The notes under the pieces: generated by a model | The model's input: the letters and a program-made list of their open reading frames with translations, nothing else | Told to the model about the DNA's origin: nothing | Databases searched by the model: none | Shown: piece by piece, positions 46,870-57,569 of the stretch | Layout of the letters: every line of letters starts with the position of its first letter | Position numbering within the stretch: the stretch's first letter is position 1 | Translations under genes and position numbers: made by a program | From: Muntiacus reevesi | Lineage: Eukaryota > Chordata > Mammalia > Artiodactyla > Cervidae | Direction: 5' to 3' | DNA length: 64,000 nt | NCBI RefSeq assembly: GCF_963930625.1 | Contig: NC_089257.1 | Location: 57,176,100-57,240,099 of the forward strand

Positions 46870-49860
46870 TGGTTAGGGAGGGAATAAGAGGCAGAGGAGG
46901 GGCTGAATGGACATGGAGCATATTTGATGGGTCCAGCAGGACCCCAAGCCCAGATGTCTCTTTCCATGTTCTTCCCACCTCCCTGGCCTCTGGGACAAGC
47001 CACTGAGTCCCCAAGCCCAAATAGCTAAAGAGGGACAGTGAGACCAGAGACTTCTGAGCCTGGTGGATCAGGGGTCAGATGTCAGGGCAAGGGTGGCCAC
47101 CTCTTGACCACAGAGAAACCAAATCAATGCCAGCCTCTGGTGACCTTAACAATTGCCCATGTCCAGCACATGGGAGTATCCCTGCTTGGAGGGCATGAAG
47201 TGGGGGCAAACTGATCCTTATCTCTCCAGAGAATCCTAGGAATATAAAGGGCCCTCAAGAAGCCATCAAATCCTTTCCCCTGTCTCCAAGATCTGGACTT
47301 CCAAGAGCTGGCCAGATGTGTAGAGCCAAGAGACCAGAGTTCCCATCTCAGGGCCTCCATAGCTAAGACTTAATGAGCCCTGAGCAAGTTGCCTAGAACC
47401 CCAGGCCTCAGATTTCTACACTACACAGCAGGGATGAATGTTGTTACTGGTGTTGGGGTGGGGCAGGGCCCCTGGCCACTGGGCCGGAAGCTCTGCTGGA
47501 CCCCAGCCTTTTCCGGGGCTGCCTTCTGTAGAGCTGCCTCCTCTGGCCTCTCCCAGCCCCCACCCCCCGCCCTGCCTGCACCAGCCTCGCTGCATCTGTC
47601 ATCAGCCTGCTCTGCTCCCCTCCCTGGGCCAGACTTTGTTTGGGGGCGACTGGCAGGCTGCCCATGTGCACGGTGGAGGCGGCAACACCCACTGCGGCAG
47701 ACAAGGCTTCACGGCTATATGGTTCCCCACATTTCCAGCAGCCCTGCTCCCACCGTGACCCCTGGCTCCAAAAGGTTCAGAGCCCAGAATAACCAGGCCA
47801 GGCCCCACACTGCCCATCCTCACCCCACCCACTGCTTACTCAGAGTTTCCATCCAAAGGGAGAGCTCGTCAGGCAAAAATAATTCCCAAGCCCCTACTGA
47901 GCACCGTGAGATGGGCCTCGCTCAAGGATGCCACAAGCCTTGGCATATTGATCCCTTACAATCCAGAGAGATGAGCACTGGGAGTAGTCACGCCTTACAG
48001 CTAAGAAAGGCGAGACTGCAAAGGAAGTGACTTCCCCCAAGGGAAGTGAGGGGCAGCGCCAGCATTTGAGTGTTTGTCCGTCGGACTCTTAAGTCCATTG
48101 GAGGTGTTGGGAGCACAGACCCAGGCACCAGTGACCCAGTCTCTGTGCCAAGCAAGAGCAGCACCATATTCTCCAAAGCCAGGTTCAGACAGGGCCTGAG
48201 AGGGCCACACCTTCAAGCAAAGCCGAGGACTGTGACATTTACGGCCCCCCGTGCTCCTTGGAGTGGGGACCTCAAGTTAACTGCCCTTCCAGTCTGTGGA
48301 ACAGGCTTCCACATCTATGCCAAGCATCCCCCTCATTCAGGGTTCCCTTTCACTCACCCCTGCCCCGCTGGGCCAGGGGACAGATCAAAGGACAGGCCTT
48401 AGTTCTGCATGCCAAGAAGGGAGGCCCAAGAGGGAGGCGGGGAGGCCAGGCAGGCAGGGACCCCCGGCCAAACTCCTTCCTGAATGGGAGTAGAGACAGG
48501 AGTCCAATGTCTCTCTCCTTGTCCAGAGGGTGAGCCCCAAGTAGGAGTGTGGAAGGATTCAGGGCCTGGCATCCCCAAGCACAGCAAACACTCTGGTTTG
48601 GGCTCCAGTCCAGCCTCTCTCTTCTGTACAAAGGCGCTGTCCTCCTGCAAGTCCTCCTTACACCACTGTCTGTCCTTGACTGAACCCATTGTCCTACCTG
48701 GGAAATTAGTGGGCTTCACCTTAGAAGGGTACCCCATTTATCCTTCTGGAGGCTCTCAGACCACAGGTGTCAAATGGCCAGAGGAACCCGAGATAGTGTC
48801 AGCCACATGGGGACATCCTCTGGCCTGGCTTGGGCTGGTCTCTAAGCCTAGAATGCCTTTCTCTCCAGTGATCTTACTGGGCAACTCTGTTCACCCTCCA
48901 ACACCTCAGGAAGAAGGATTCCCACACATCCTCCTTGGGGCAGTCTTCACAGCTATCCACAGGAGAGTTCCTTGCCCCTTTGAGGGGTGTTTTGAGGATT
49001 CATTCATGGGTCTTCCTCTTCCCACTAGATGGAACTTCCAGAGACCCTGTCTGAATCAGCTTCAGATCTTGCTGCATCACCCAGCTTGGAGCCTGCAACC
49101 AGAGTGGGTGCTTACGGAACACTTAAGGAATGGAGGGAAGGGGTAGGCCGGTTGGGGCACCTGGGCCATAAATTTCTTGCCCAAACCAAAGGGGACAGGA
49201 ATCGAGGAGGCTTCATGGAGCAGGGCAGGAGGTAGGGCAGAGGCAGATGACAGATGTCCAGGGCAGCCTGGGTACCAGTCATGAGGCTCTCTGCCGTCTG
49301 TCTCTCTGCCGGGAAACCCCTGTCCTGGGCGCCACTGGCCAAGGGTGGGCAGGTTTGGGGGAGAGAATCAGGCCTCCCCCAGGCGCCTGACCTCCCCTCA
49401 GAGGCGTGTGGCTGGGGCAGCTGCTGGGGGCAGCAGCTGGTGTCTGTCCCTGGAGCCCAACGGCTGTGTGTGCTTTAATCCTGGTTCCTTAGAGCCCCCG
49501 GGCTGGCAGGTGGGCTGATTAGGCAGAGAGGAGGCAATGGGAGGGGGTGGGGAGCTGAGGCCCTTCCCCAGATCCCACAGCTGCCCACTGGATACTGCCA
49601 CGTGTGCCGACCCTGTGACCGGGCCCCCCATCACTAGCTCTCCCCTCAGCCCAGAGCTGCTCCTCCTTCAACCCTGACGTGGAGGCCTGACCTTCTCTCA
49701 GCAGGAAGACTCAAAGTAGAGTCTTCAAAGTAGAAACTGCAAGAAAAAGATGGATGCCAACGCCAATACGCCCCCTTAATATCTTTTTTTCTGGGTGGAG
49801 CAGGGGACATCCAGGCACATAGGTGGAGACAAATGTTTACACTGAGACAAAGGTAAAAAT
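46870..49860. other. Three kilobases of mostly unique DNA
   Basis: GC-rich DNA with no Bov-type SINE or LINE. Open frames of 213 codons (47389-48030) and 220 codons (48484-49146) on the plus strand lack recognisable domains; part of the second (about 48835-49160) resembles an L2 remnant. I see no exon. Confidence 0.55.
49400..49610. promoter_or_regulatory. E-box cluster at about -8 kb
   Basis: Three CAGCTG E-boxes (49418-49423, 49434-49439, 49578-49583) and a CACGTG near 49600 lie in repeat-free GC-rich DNA. Paired CAGCTG sites 16 bases apart are a common arrangement in muscle enhancers. No enhancer at this position is known to me. Confidence 0.35.
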
Positions 49861-49988
49861 GTTGTTGTTCAGTCAGTAATTTGTGTCCAACTCTTTACGA
49901 CCCTGTGGACTATGGCACGCCAGGCTTCTTCGGAGTCTTCTGGAGCTTGTTCAAGTTCATGTCCATTGAGTCAGTGATGCTATGCAAC
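49861..49988 (-). repeat. BovB LINE 3' terminal fragment
   Basis: Last 128 bases of BovB in reverse (GTTGTTGTTCAGTCAGTAAT ... ATGTCCATTGAGTCAGTGAT). The only ruminant-specific element between 46.8 and 53.6 kb. Confidence 0.93.
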
Positions 49989-50039
49989 CTTAAGTCGGTG
50001 ATGTATCTAAAGTACCTGGCCTAGAATATGAGTATGTGG

Positions 50040-50390
50040 GACACAAGAGTGTTCCGTAAGGTTGGTGTGCACACTGTGTAAGGTATACCTGTGTGCGAGG
50101 AATACATGGAGTGTGAGGTATACACATTGAATATGATGTGTAACGAGTGTGAGGTGGACATGGGGTAAGAAGTATGCACAGTGTAGGTGATACGTACTCT
50201 ATGTGGGATATACAGATGTATGAGGTGGGCGTGGTGTGGGCAATATAGACAGAATATGAGTCGCACCTGCTGTGTGAGATGTGCCCAGAGTGTGAGATGT
50301 CCACGGAGGGTGAGGTACATGCAGTGTGACAGACGTCCTTGGTGTGTGAGGTGAACACAGCATGAGGGGTGTCCACAGACACATGGAGTA
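50040..50390. repeat. Degenerate minisatellite, unit about 16-21 bases
   Basis: About 17 tandem units follow the pattern GTGTGAGGTGTACACAG with substitutions and length changes, for example gtgtgaggtatacacattga, gtgtgaggtggacatgg and gtgtgagatgtccacgga. The long minus-strand open frames across it (149 and 210 codons) arise from the tandem structure. Confidence 0.85.
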
Positions 50391-50639
50391 ATGGCAGTGA
50401 GGGCAACAGTCCTTCCGAGGAAACACGCCTGGCAACTCTGTCCTGGGCCCACACACTGGACCACTGGCACAGCCTCCTGTGGGCTGTCATAGGCAGAGGA
50501 GACAGACAGATGTCTGGTTGTTCACAGATCCTTCCGTGCAGAGAGTGGAGGGTGACTTGGAGAGGCCTCTTCCCCGACCTTCTGCAGCATCCACACCATC
50601 TTAGCTCAAGGACAATATGCATACTTTGGTAATAGTATT

Positions 50640-51585
50640 TCTTGTGCCTGACTTAAATATGTGATGCTTCTAAGTTAAACTTGCATTTTAAAAGTTATTT
50701 TTGAGAGTATATTCAGTGAGGATGTTGAACTCTCCTTTCATGAAGTTCTCCTCACCCCAGGAGCCTAAGACACTCAGGCTGGAAGGCTAATTAGCACCTT
50801 CCAGAACCCTGCCTGCATTAGCACCTCTGGTCATTAAGCTCTTGTCACCTTATTTGTGCAGTTTAGTAAACCAGAGCGAGTTTGTACTTCAGACTTCAGG
50901 AACCTGGGTTCACATAGACCTTTGTGCTCACCTCTGTGACTGAGAAAGGCTTTAATTCCATAAAGGATAAGCTTGAAGGGCAAGGGACTATATGAGTGAA
51001 ATCCTTAGGTCTTTCCAGAAGCCAAGCACCAGAGGTTCAGAATCTGGGCCTCAGCTTTATCTGCCTCAGTTAAACAGTCAGGGCTCCCATTAATTTCCCT
51101 TACCTGGCTTCTCAGGGCTTGGAGAAGAACCTGGAGGTGGGAGGTATACCCAGAGACTGAGGTGTGCATGCAGTGAGGTGCACTTGGCACTTGTGTGAGT
51201 TGGGGCAGGCAGGGTGAAAAGCTGTGTGGCCTGTGGGGAGACATGCCCTTCCCTTCCCTCAGTGCCAAGCTCTCTCCCATGCCTTCTACCCACTCTGTCA
51301 ACACGCAATGCCTGCTACACGTGTTTCTGTGTGAACAAAGGATCACATCCTCACCTCACCCCATCATTACAAGTCACCCATCCAAGCCAACCCCAAGCCC
51401 CACCTCATGCCACCCTCTCACCCTTAGCCTACCTACACAGCATCACACATTCAGGCCAAGGGCTCTTAGAACAGTGGAAGCCACACCTGTCTCTTCCCCA
51501 ATGAATCATCTGCCCCTGGCGGAGGCAGTTATCCTGAAGAAGATACTCAACAGTGATCTGTTCTCGCCACCCAGAACTTTCTTCC
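50640..51585. other. Unique DNA without a supported gene
   Basis: No nameable repeat or coding frame. Confidence 0.5.
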
Positions 51586-51589
51586 CCAG

Positions 51590-51895
51590 ATGGGCATGAG
51601 GCTGGCTCCCAAGCCTCTTTTACCTCTTCGCTCAAATGTCACTGGGTCAACCTGACCCCTCTGTTTAATTCTGCCCTGGCGCCCCAAGTCCACTCACCCT
51701 GCTCTGCTTTTAATATCTCTGTGCCTCCTAACCTACTCCATGATTAACTTATTAGTGTGTTTATTGTTTAGTCTACCTGTTAGATTGTCAGCTCCACAAG
51801 GGCAGGGAACATTGACTGTTTTGTTCTCTGCTTATACTTCCTGGCACAGAAGGTGAGCTGCATAAATATTTGCTGAATGAGTGAAGGAATCACAG
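51590..51895 (+). repeat. L2 LINE 3' end
   Basis: Contains cttcgctcaaatgtcactgg, gattgtcagctccacaaggg and ataaatatttgctgaatgag. Confidence 0.9.
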
Positions 51896-52483
51896 AGCGG
51901 ATGACCAGAAGTGGGCATACGCCCCAACAGTGCACACACCACTCCACGAAGCCCCACCCTGCACACGGGGGGGTGCGGGTTACACCTGTCATTTGTGGTC
52001 TCCCTGTCCCCTTCCCTGTCCAACTCCCAGTTGGATCCCTTTTCTCCAACTCCCAGTTCAACTACTAGACTCCCTGTTTGTATGTGGGAGGCTGGGGAGT
52101 ACTGCAAAGTGGGAAATATGGCCACCTGTGGAGGATCTCTGGGACCCTGACCCTGAGTCTAGGACCGCATCTATTACTGTCCTCATCAACCCAGACTGGC
52201 CTCAGTGCAGGACTAGGGATCTCATTGGCAGAGACAGAACAGGGTTATCGAGGTGGATCCAGGGGCAGGAAGGGGAAGCTGGGAGACAGAGAGGGGACCT
52301 GAGGCTGGCCGTCCCCCACCTGGCCCGCTCCTGTGTTCACCCTCTGGCCCTGTGGCATGTCTCCTCCCCCAGCAGATACATGGCCTGTGCCAACCCCGGG
52401 GGAAGAGGCCACAGGTCCAGCCTGGGCAAGGGCAGGGTGCTTGAAGACCCGGGCAGGTGCAGGCTGGATTGGGTTTCCAGAGG

Positions 52484-52503
52484 CTATATATATATATATA
52501 AAG
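52484..52503 (+). promoter_or_regulatory. (TA)n followed by TATAAAGG inside the DRR
   Basis: Eight TA units run into TATATAAAGG, a strong TATA-type sequence on the plus strand. In mouse the DRR gives rise to a non-coding RNA (MUNC, also called DRR enhancer RNA). Whether this run starts such a transcript here is inference. Confidence 0.4.
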
Positions 52504-52593
52504 GCTGCCGGGTGCCCTGGAGCTGGCCGCTCCCTGAGGGTGCAACTCTGTGGGGCCCAGCCAGGCATGCATTCCTGCCCAGAGGCCGGCTCT

Positions 52594-52603
52594 CCATTTA
52601 TAG
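52594..52603 (+). promoter_or_regulatory. Hybrid CArG/MEF2-type element CCATTTATAG
   Basis: It differs by one base from CC(A/T)6GG and by one base from CTA(A/T)4TAG. It lies 20 bases after a CATTCC TEAD core. Confidence 0.7.
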
Positions 52604-52704
52604 CCCCAGGCAGGCAGGCCAAGGGAATTGAGGAGGGAGGACTGGAAAGGGTGGAGAGAGAAGGGAGCCCTCCCTCCCTACCTGCTGCCAAAGGAGCCCC
52701 TCGT

Positions 52705-53555
52705 TGTTAAGACCAGAAGCAAAGCTCGGGCGGGGTGAGGTGTGCCCTTGCTCCAGATCACACAGCCCACCACTCTGCTTAGCCTTGAGATGGAAGGAGA
52801 GGTGCTGGGGGAAGCCCCTCTCCACAGGTCCCTCAGTCCATTGCTGTTGGCCCCTCCCAGGACAAGTCCTTGACTAGACTCTACAATGTAAGGACTTGGA
52901 CTCTTTCTGCTTCCACACTTGACTTCCTTTTCCCTCTCTACCCCCAAGCCAGCATACAACTCAAAGGTCCCAGGTCCCTGGGCAGACACTTCTCCCTGAT
53001 CTTTTGGCAACAGGGATGGAACGGTGGTGTTGGCAAACCTTTGCCAAAAGATGTGGTGGCCTGTCCAAGAGAGTGACCCCAGGCAGGCGTGGGGCCCAGC
53101 CCTGGAAAGGTCTATAAAGGTCACCAAGTTCAGTATTTCCCAAGCTCTTCAAGTAGCATAAGCCTTGCAGCAAACAAAATCCCATTAGGAAGTCTAATAG
53201 AAAAATGGCATCATACCCCCAGAATGTGTATGCATTTTAAAACCATGCTTCCTAATTTCCAAAGAAGACAAAGCTACATATCAAGTTAAAAACTGTCAAT
53301 GGAGTTTGGATTTCTAAGCCAAAAGAGATAAAATATTAAATGTGTTTGGTAAATTTGAACATACAACATTTACTTATTGTAAAGGCACCTTGATGACAGC
53401 CCCGAGGTGGTTTTTATGAATGCAAAACACAAAAAGCAAAGTTGTGATCATTTAAGTCTAAGAATCCAATATATTTCTGTGTTTTCTTTGCTTGCTCAGG
53501 TTTGAGAAGAATCCGGATTTGCATGAATAAATGCTTGAAGAGCTTTACCTGGAAA
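52705..53555. other. Unique DNA without a supported gene
   Basis: No nameable repeat. A 149-codon minus-strand frame at 52678-53127 has no recognisable domain. Confidence 0.5.
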
Positions 53556-53594
53556 TCTCAGGGTACCCTTCAATTAAGGAGTTTGATTCATTTA

Positions 53595-53900
53595 TCCAAG
53601 AAACATTTATTGAGTGCCTACTATGTGCCTGCCTTCCCAGGTGGTGCAGTGGTAAAGAATCTGCCTGCCAACGCAGGAGACCTGGGTTCAATCCTTGGGT
53701 TGGAAAGATCCCCTGGAGGAGGAAATGGCAACCCACTACAGTATTCTTGCCTGGAAAATTCCATGGACAAAGGGGCCTGGTGGGCTATAGTCTATGGGGT
53801 CGCAAAGAGTCGGACACAACTGAGCACACACATGTACACACACACACATACACACACACACACACAATGTGCCAGGCATTCTGCTAAGGCTTGAACCAGT
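53595..53900 (+). repeat. Old MIR-type repeat split by Bov-tA
   Basis: Left piece acatttattgagtgcctactatgtgcc; right piece aatgtgccaggcattctgct. The shared ATGTGCC is the target duplication of the SINE. Confidence 0.75.
53629..53867 (+). repeat. Bov-tA SINE with (CA)n tail
   Basis: Full-length forward copy (53629-53823) with a CA-rich tail (53824-53867). Confidence 0.96.
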
Positions 53901-54229
53901 GGGAAGAAATATTTATTTCAAACTAAATTACTAATATGATAACTATTCACATTCCTCATTGTAAATGTAAGTTAAATGAAAAGACTCCAGTTTATTATAA
54001 TCACCAAATCTTCCTATAGTATGCTATGACAATATTGCAGCAGGCCATGCATATTTGATGAACTAAAAGATCATGCTTCAGGCAGGTGGACCTGAGTCTT
54101 GCCTGGGAAGAGTGACCCAGCATGAACATCTAATCATGTATGCGACTATCCTGTTGAGAAGAAATACAAGCAGTCTCATTAATGACACTTTTCAAGATGT
54201 TCAAATATATGCATAGAGATTCAAGGCTC

Positions 54230-54960
54230 TGAGGCCACGCATTCAGTCATTTGACATTTATCAAGTTCCTACTATGTGACAGCCACTCTGATGGTTTCAG
54301 AGAATACCATGGTGAACAAAGCGTCCTTGACTTCTTGGGGCCACGTCAATCAATGAGCGAACCAACAAAGCAGGTAAGAGTGGCTGTGCTAAGAAAATGA
54401 GCAGGGGGACATGACTCAGCTACCATAGTGAGGATGGTCAGAGACATTCCAAGGAGGCAAGTTTGGGCTGAGACCTGGTATATAAAAAGCAGCCAGTCTT
54501 GGGAAGGGCTTGGCAGAGAAGCAGCAAGTATGAAGCATCAAGGTGGGACCATGCTCAGAGTGTTGGCAGACAGGAAAGAAGGTCAGGCTAGCACAGAATG
54601 ATCGAAGGGGATGATAGGTCCAGGCACAACTGCAGAGATTGGCTAAGGCCAGTTCATGTAGGGCCTGATAGCCCAGGTGAGGAGATGAGAGTTTATTTGA
54701 AACACAATGGGAAGCTTTACGGAGTTTGAAGCAGGACAGAAATATAATCCCATGTACATGTTTAAAAGATTATTCAAGCTGCTGTGTAGTGAATGGATCC
54801 TACTGAGACAAGAGTGGAAGTGAGAGGAGGAACCAGGAGGCTATGGTGGGCACCCAGGCCAGCAGTGTGGCCATGTAGTCCAGGATGGTTACAGTGGAGA
54901 TGCAGAGACTCGAGGGATATCTTAGAGGTGGAGTGGTCAGGCCACCCAGGGGCCCAGACC
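54230..54960 (+). repeat. Old mammalian interspersed repeat
   Basis: Phrases such as gaataccatggtgaacaaag, gccagttcatgtagggcctg and aaaagattattcaagctgct belong to a widespread old repeat that I do not name. A related copy lies at 61545-62200. Confidence 0.6.
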
Positions 54961-54964
54961 TCCC

Positions 54965-55830
54965 CTTTTCACTCCAACTTCATAAACCCCCTCCCTACTC
55001 GACCTTTCTACCTGGATATTGAAAATGCATTTCAAATTTTGTGCCATCCTGGACTCTGGGTCTGCCACCCACAAACCTGCTCTTCTCCAATTCCATTCTT
55101 CCAGGAGTCATCCAAATTTCTCTTTTGCCGACATCCAATCACAAATAAATCATGATGATTCCATCCCAGTGGTCAGCATCGTGACCACCCATATCTAAGC
55201 CATCATCACCACTCGGATTATTTCAGTGGCCACAGGTGGTCTCCCTGCTGTCCCTTTGCTCTCCATAGCCAGCTTGCTCCTGTTAAAATGTAAGTCAGAT
55301 GGTAACATTCTTTGCTGCTCAAGCTTTCCTGTGACTTTCCATCTCAAAATACAAATCCTTTGTTCCCTCTCTGACCCCATATCTTACCACTCTCACATTT
55401 GCTCATTCTGCTTCAGATATACCAGCCTCTTTCATGTACTTTAAAACTGATAAACAGTCCTGTCCCAGGACCTTTGCATGTGCTCTTCCTTCTCTCTGAC
55501 TCCAGATAGCTGCTTCTGCCCTCCCTTCATTCTGGTCTCTGTTCAAATTGAATCAAGCTAGAGAGGTCTTCCCTGACCACTCCACATAATGAAATAATCT
55601 CCACCACTTTTTTCCCTGTCTTGCTTTATTTTCCTTCATAGAACTTATAACCTCCTGACATCATACATTCCCTTACTTATTTGTTTATTATCTGCCAACC
55701 TACCCTAGAGTGTGGGCACCATGAGAGCAGAGCCTTGGTTTTGTTCATTGCTGTATCCCCAACACCTAGACCAGTATCTGGTACATCGTGGACACTCCAT
55801 GAGGTGTGCTGAATGAATAAATGAAGACGG
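54965..55830 (+). repeat. L2 LINE 3' portion
   Basis: Clear L2 order: cccaggacctttgcatgtgc, gaggtcttccctgaccactc, gtatccccaacacctagacc, gctgaatgaataaatgaag. Confidence 0.88.
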
Positions 55831-56360
55831 TGGTATGCAGGGAGAGGAGGTGAGCACTTCCTAAAGGGGGACCTTCAGCACTACTACAAGTGGCAGAGAA
55901 GTAAAGAAGATAGGGCTCCGAAAGACAAGAGGAGTGACTTCTCAGAGCGCGGAGGGCCAGTTTGGACAGCTTCCAGAAGTTAGTGGGAAAGGAACAAGGA
56001 TCATTCTTGCTTATATCTTTGGGCTCCAGGAGGAGGAACCCAGTAGGGGTGTCTGGTCCAAGAAGATCTCTAGCCCAGGTGTTGAGAGGAAGGCGTGGAC
56101 TGAAGTTTCAGGAGGAGGCTGAGCCACCCTACAGGAGTGGAGACAGGGACCACCCCAGAGCTTGTGAGAGCCAGAGTTCCAGGAGAGGCTGCCTCCTCCT
56201 TCTGTTACTAGTCTCTCCTTTGGTCCTGGCTGGGGAGAAATGCCCTGAGGCCTTCACAGAAGCCTAGCCCTAAGACTGCCTTGGCCTCCGTGGACTGCTG
56301 GGGCCTCAGTGCCCCGGCCGACAGCGGAGAAGGCCATAGGAAGCACACCTTTCAGCTCTC

Positions 56361-56372
56361 CAGCTGACGTCG
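56361..56372 (+). promoter_or_regulatory. Overlapping E-box and CRE-like site
   Basis: CAGCTG (56361-56366) overlaps TGACGTCG (56365-56372), one base from the CREB consensus, at about -1.2 kb from MYOD1. Confidence 0.35.
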
Positions 56373-56439
56373 ACGACAGAAGCAAGCCCTCTTGTTAGTA
56401 TATCCTTGTACCTCGGACTGAGGGCTCCCACATCTTTGC

Positions 56440-56570
56440 CCTCTTTAGATTCTCACCACCACCGCAATCGCTCTGAGAGATCGCTATTGATATCCTCAGA
56501 TTTACAAAGTGGGGAAACTGAGGTTCAGAAGGTGTGACTTCTACAAAATCACACAGGGAACTGTGGGGTT
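56440..56570 (+). repeat. MIR-type fragment
   Basis: Contains tttacaaagtggggaaactg and aggttcagaaggtgtgactt. Confidence 0.65.
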
Positions 56571-57253
56571 CCGGTCATTGGTCAGCAAACTCCGCTCTCA
56601 AAGACTCCGCCCTGAAGTCGGGTTCTCAGGCGGTCTCGGCGTTCTAAGCCTTTGCGCAATGAACTTTCCCTGCGCAGCTCTGCGCGCGGTGGAGGCGAGC
56701 CCAGAGGAGACGGACGGTTTTTCCCCAACAGAAGAGACATCGCGTCCGAGACCCGCGCTGGACATCTCCCTGCGGAAACGCACAGGTTGAATTGGGCAGA
56801 AGTTTGCCTCCTTCCCTCCAGACTGGGACAGGACCTGAGTTTGGAGAGTTTGGCAGGAAGCTTTAGTAGCGATCATCGACTCCTGTGTAGATGCGGCTGG
56901 GTTTCCAAGCGAGCAGAGAAAAATGGGTCCGCGACCCTCTGAGTGAGTCCCTGAGGCAGGCACGACCGCAACGTTCAGTCTCAGGTTCCCCCACTGGGAC
57001 TGGGTCTTATCTCCCTTTGCTCATTTTCCTGCCTCTGACTCTAGCTTTCTGCTCCCTCAATGTCTCAGCCTCTTGGGTTTACCGCTCACCGTCTCACCAT
57101 CTCAGCTTTGAGAGTACCTCTGCCTTATTGCCGTGTGTCTCTTTCCAAATCTCTCCCGATCTGATTTCTACCCCTATCCTGCTCTGGATCCCCACAAATC
57201 AGTGGACTGAGGGGATCCCAAAGTCAGCCCGAAGGTAAGCGCGCGTTGCCAGC

Positions 57254-57268
57254 GTTTCCCGCGGAAAC
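57254..57268. promoter_or_regulatory. Palindromic E2F-like site upstream of MYOD1
   Basis: GTTTCC and GGAAAC arms flank a CGC centre. The left part contains TTTCCCGC, a consensus-type E2F element. It sits about 0.3 kb before the inferred start, at the edge of the CpG island. Binding is inference only. Confidence 0.4.
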
Positions 57269-57472
57269 ACGAGGAGTCCAGTGCTGGAGAAATTTAGAAA
57301 GAGTGTGCCCGGGAGCCAAGTGCAGTTGCGTAGGGCTGCCAGCCTCTGCTGTCCTCCCCGCCTGGGGAGGGGCCCGAGCGCTCGCGCGCGGGTGTCAAGG
57401 GGTAGGGGGCTGGCCAGTCTCGGGCCCCTGCTGCCACCCTGGGGATCCCAAGCTCCTCCCCGCTCTGCTCCT

Positions 57473-57545
57473 ATTGGCCTCGGGCGCCCCCGCCCCTAGC
57501 CGCTAGCTCGGGCTCGGGGGCCCTTAGGCTACTACGGGATAAATA
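57473..57545 (+). promoter_or_regulatory. MYOD1: MYOD1 core promoter: CCAAT, GC box, TATA
   Basis: An inverted CCAAT box (ATTGG) lies at 57473-57477, a GC box (CCCCGCCCC) at 57488-57496 and a TATA box (GATAAATA) at 57538-57545. Order and spacing fit a proximal promoter with a start near 57570, and the TATA is about 250 bases before the ATG. These are the element types known for the vertebrate MyoD proximal region. The TATA and its flank, read on the minus strand as CTATTTATC, are also one base short of a MEF2 site. Confidence 0.9.
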
Positions 57546-57569
57546 GCCCTGGGAGCCTGGTGCGAAGTT

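Larger units (their letters stand above)
52300..52700 (+). promoter_or_regulatory. Probable MYOD1 distal regulatory region (about -5 kb)
   Basis: The mammalian DRR lies about 5 kb upstream and maintains MyoD in myoblasts. This segment is unique DNA at -4.9 to -5.3 kb. It contains E-boxes CACCTG (52317-52322) and CAGGTG (52454-52459), a TATA-like run (52484-52503), a TEAD/MCAT core CATTCC (52570-52575) and CCATTTATAG (52594-52603). The last element is one base from both the SRF (CArG) and MEF2 consensus sequences; a hybrid SRF/MEF2 element is a known feature of the mouse DRR. Boundaries are approximate. Confidence 0.78.

Noticed and set aside
47389..48030. 213-codon plus-strand frame
   Set aside because: Low-complexity Pro/Ser/His-rich product with no recognisable domain; overlapping frames on the other strand are nearly as long.
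48484..49146. 220-codon plus-strand frame
   Set aside because: No domain, no splice context, and its second half looks like an L2 remnant. A protein search against other ruminants would decide.
50040..50390. Tandem units considered as a CRISPR array
   Set aside because: This is mammalian nuclear DNA; the units are contiguous and degenerate with no spacers.
49990..50622. 210- and 149-codon minus-strand frames
   Set aside because: Both are created by the tandem minisatellite; the repeated His/Thr/Ser peptide follows the DNA unit.
52019..52060. Short direct repeat TCCAACTCCCAGTT, two copies
   Set aside because: A minor local duplication of 14 bases with no other support for function.
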